Positions 7,473-9,303 of a stretch of DNA of 9,303 nt are shown here, in pieces. Location of the stretch: NCBI GenBank assembly GCA_031283115.1, contig JAITCK010000042.1:1-9303 (forward strand). Reading direction: 5' to 3'. This stretch comes from Cellulomonadaceae bacterium. Lineage in GTDB: Bacteria; Actinomycetota; Actinomycetes; Actinomycetales; Cellulomonadaceae. The first letter of the stretch is position 1, and every line of letters begins with the position of its first letter. A program made the position numbers and the translations under genes. Below the pieces are notes generated by a model that worked only from the letters and a program-made list of their open reading frames with translations, did not search any database and was not told the DNA's origin.

Positions 7473-8488
7473 CGCTGGCCTCCCTGCTGGGTGTGCTCGC
7501 CGCTTTCGAGGTCGACGGTGTGGTATTCGACGGAGTCTTTGGTGAGTTCCATGTAGGCCTGTTCCAGGGTGGATTTGACGGGGGTGAGTTCGTGGAGGGC
7601 TACCCCGTGGGTGAGGGCGAGTTCGCCAATGGCGGCGGCCTCTAGGCCGGTCACTTCGAAGCTGTCGTCGAAGGCGGAGATGACGGTGGGGGCAGCCGCT
7701 GCCGTTTCAGGGGCGGCCCGGTCAACGTCGGCAGCATCCTCGTCAGTGGGGATGGTGACGACGCCACCGGCAGCCTCAATAGCGCCAACCAGACTGGCAG
7801 CCGAGGGAGCAACCACGCGAACAGACTGTTTGGAGGATGATTCGACAAAGTCTTTGAGGGGGGTGTCGGCGAGAATCTTGCCCAGGCCCACAATGATGAG
7901 GTGGTCGGCAGTCAAAGCCATTTCGCTCATCAGGTGGGAAGACAGGAAGACGGTGCGGCCTTCCCCGGCCAGGTAGCGGGCCAGGTTGCGCACCCAGAGA
8001 ACCCCTTCCGGGTCGAGGCCGTTGACCGGCTCGTCAAGAATGAGGGTTTTAGGGTCGCCCAGCAGGGCCGATGCGATGCCCAGGCGTTGACCCATACCGA
8101 GGGAGAATCCGCCCACCCGCTTGCGGGCCACCGACTCTAGGCCGGTCAGGTCGATCACTTCGTCCACCCGCTTGTCGGGGATGCCGTGGGTGGCGGCGAG
8201 CACACGCAAGTGTTGGCGGGCGCTACGGCCTGGATGTACGGCCCGAGCTTCCAGTAGGGCGCCCACCTCTGTCAGGGGGGACTTGTGGCGGGCGTAGGGC
8301 AGACCACCCACGGTGACGTCCCCGCTGGTGGGGGCATCCAATCCCATGATCATGCGCATGGTGGTCGATTTTCCGGCGCCGTTGGGGCCAAGAAAACCGG
8401 TGACGATGCCGGGTTGAACGGTGAAGGTGATGTCATCGACGGCAGTTTTGTCGCCATACTTTTTCACAAGGTTACGGGCCTCAATCAT
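7469..8488 (-). CDS. ABC transporter ATP-binding protein
   Basis: Cytoplasmic nucleotide-binding subunit of an ABC-2 exporter. The 339 aa contain Walker A GPNGAGKST at 34-42, the signature helix as SLGMGQRLGIA at 129-139 (LGMGQ in place of LSGGQ, a usual variant in this subfamily), Walker B TLILDEP at 148-154, D-loop GLDPEG at 157-162, and H-switch SSHLMSE at 183-189 with His185. The Q-loop region is VGALLEARAV at 75-84. Residues after 215 form an accessory C-terminal domain with an acidic, Ala-rich linker near 248-268. The frame allows GTG 8497, but ATG 8488 starts at the normal MIEARNLVKKYG and overlaps the mutY stop as ATGA, so it is preferred. It is followed by its permease, also with an ATGA overlap. 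The subfamily resembles drug- or bacteriocin-type exporters; the substrate is not predictable. Confidence 0.94.
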   Translation of the reverse strand: MIEARNLVKKYGDKTAVDDITFTVQPGIVTGFLGPNGAGKSTTMRMIMGLDAPTSGDVTVGGLPYARHKSPLTEVGALLEARAVHPGRSARQHLRVLAATHGIPDKRVDEVIDLTGLESVARKRVGGFSLGMGQRLGIASALLGDPKTLILDEPVNGLDPEGVLWVRNLARYLAGEGRTVFLSSHLMSEMALTADHLIIVGLGKILADTPLKDFVESSSKQSVRVVAPSAASLVGAIEAAGGVVTIPTDEDAADVDRAAPETAAAAPTVISAFDDSFEVTGLEAAAIGELALTHGVALHELTPVKSTLEQAYMELTKDSVEYHTVDLESGEHTQQGGQR

Positions 8489-9303
8489 GTGGCACACCCT
8501 ATCGGTAGATGGTAGGTCTCTAGGTCTGTGACGGCGCTGGATGCTGGGGGAGTATTTGCCTGCTTGCGGGGCAGGCCGCCGGTGTCGACGGCGGACTGTT
8601 CGATGAGGCCGTCCTCGATGAGGGAGGCCAGGCAGCGGGCTAGTTGGGTTGGGTTGTCAGGAATCTCGGCGTTGAGGCGGGCGCGAGGGACAGGGTGGTT
8701 GCTGGCCCGCAAGAGAGCCATGATGCGGCCACGCATCTGCCGGTCGGTGCCCTGCCAGGCTTGGCTGCGGCGGCGGTGGGCGTGCTGGTCTGCCGGGTAT
8801 CCTGCGGCTCGCCAAGCGCACAGGTCAGCAACAGGGCAGCCGCCTGCCTGGCTTCCAGCACTCCTGCCGGAAGTGCCGACAGTCCCGGTACCACCGGCAA
8901 TCTCTCCAGCACTGGCGCCGTCCAGGCAGCGGGGGCTGCGGGCCGTGCACACTAGTGCCCCCAATTCCATTGACGCTACCGCCCACAGGGACGCCGGGCC
9001 GTCGCCGGGCGGGCTGACTTGCGCGGCCAGGCTGCGTTCGGCTGCCGTATATGACGGTGCAGGCAGAGCGTCGCCGGTGACGGCCCGGGCCAGCACCCGT
9101 CGGACATTAGTGTCGACGACGGTTGCCTTGCGGTGATACGCGAAAGCCAGCACTGCTGCTGCCGTGTATTCGCCGATGCCAGGCAGGGCCAGCAGGGCAT
9201 CACCGTCGTTGGGCACTACTCCTCTGTGACGGGCGACGATGGCTGCCGCGCACTCTTGCAGGCGCAAGGCCCGGCGCGGATAGCCCAGCCGCCCCCAAGC
9301 CCG
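8485..9303 (-). CDS. mutY: A/G-specific adenine glycosylase, 5' end beyond window
   Basis: Base-excision repair enzyme that removes adenine mispaired with 8-oxoguanine. The visible 272 residues (numbered from the window edge) begin AWGRLGYPRRALRLQECA, a MutY signature; no start codon is inside the window. The helix-hairpin-helix LALPGIGEYTAAAV is at about 38-51 and VVDTNVRRVLAR holds the catalytic Asp64. Four cluster cysteines are present: Cys119, Cys126 (CTARSPRC), Cys156 and Cys162 (CPVADLC). The spacing C-x6-C and C-x5-C is normal, but the middle gap is 29 residues instead of 2, a Gly/Ala/Ser/Thr-rich insertion. The C-terminus has GTDRQMRGRIMALLR and a winged-helix-like tail typical of actinobacterial MutY rather than the NUDIX-like domain. 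Its TGA overlaps the ATPase ATG. Identity is secure; the insertion is odd. Confidence 0.93.
   Translation of the reverse strand, partial: RAWGRLGYPRRALRLQECAAAIVARHRGVVPNDGDALLALPGIGEYTAAAVLAFAYHRKATVVDTNVRRVLARAVTGDALPAPSYTAAERSLAAQVSPPGDGPASLWAVASMELGALVCTARSPRCLDGASAGEIAGGTGTVGTSGRSAGSQAGGCPVADLCAWRAAGYPADQHAHRRRSQAWQGTDRQMRGRIMALLRASNHPVPRARLNAEIPDNPTQLARCLASLIEDGLIEQSAVDTGGLPRKQANTPPASSAVTDLETYHLPIGCAT

Noticed and set aside
8489..8497. Longer ABC ATPase start at GTG 8497
   Set aside because: It adds only three residues, lacks a well-placed ribosome-binding site and loses the ATGA coupling given by ATG 8488.

Overview
The window is GC-rich, with third codon positions mostly G or C, and reads as chromosomal core DNA of an actinobacterium. 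The support is the enolase / FtsB (DivIC-like) / DUF501 / Ppx-GppA neighbourhood typical of Actinomycetota, the actinobacterial style of MutY, and hairpins without U tracts after genes. A host in or near the Actinomycetales/Actinomycetaceae is possible, but genus cannot be fixed from this stretch.

Layout. (1) 64-2281, plus strand: gpmA and eno, two consecutive steps of lower glycolysis, separated by a 196-bp gap built from an imperfect ~72-bp tandem repeat whose copies each carry a hairpin. (2) 2282-2458: a gap dominated by inverted repeats, namely a possible branched fold and a perfect 16-bp hairpin, probably the eno terminator. (3) 2459-3169, plus: an FtsB/DivIC-type septum protein whose stop codon overlaps the stop of the convergent ppx gene. 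(4) 3166-4669, minus: DUF501 gene followed by a short Ppx/GppA phosphatase, overlapping by 11 bp. This pair is normally co-directional with eno and ftsB in actinobacteria and here is inverted. (5) 4811-6274, plus: an NDH-2-like FAD oxidoreductase, probably leaderless, ending in a strong hairpin. (6) 6333-6409, plus: a tRNA with anticodon UAA but a short variable loop; its 3' end is repeated exactly 95 bp downstream. (7) 6513-9303, minus: mutY (5' end outside the window), an ABC ATPase and an ABC-2 permease, joined by two ATGA stop/start overlaps.

The genes cover glycolysis (gpmA, eno), respiration-linked NADH oxidation (ndh-like), polyphosphate/(p)ppGpp-related phosphatase activity (ppx), division (ftsB), DNA repair (mutY) and export (ABC pair). 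I see no phage, CRISPR, toxin-antitoxin or defence system. The points most worth a second look are the 27-residue insertion inside the MutY iron-sulfur loop, the class-I tRNA with a UAA anticodon and its duplicated 3' end, the tandem repeat spanning the gpmA stop codon, and the inverted DUF501-ppx block. No gene-free stretch exceeds 300 bases; the three largest gaps are described as features.
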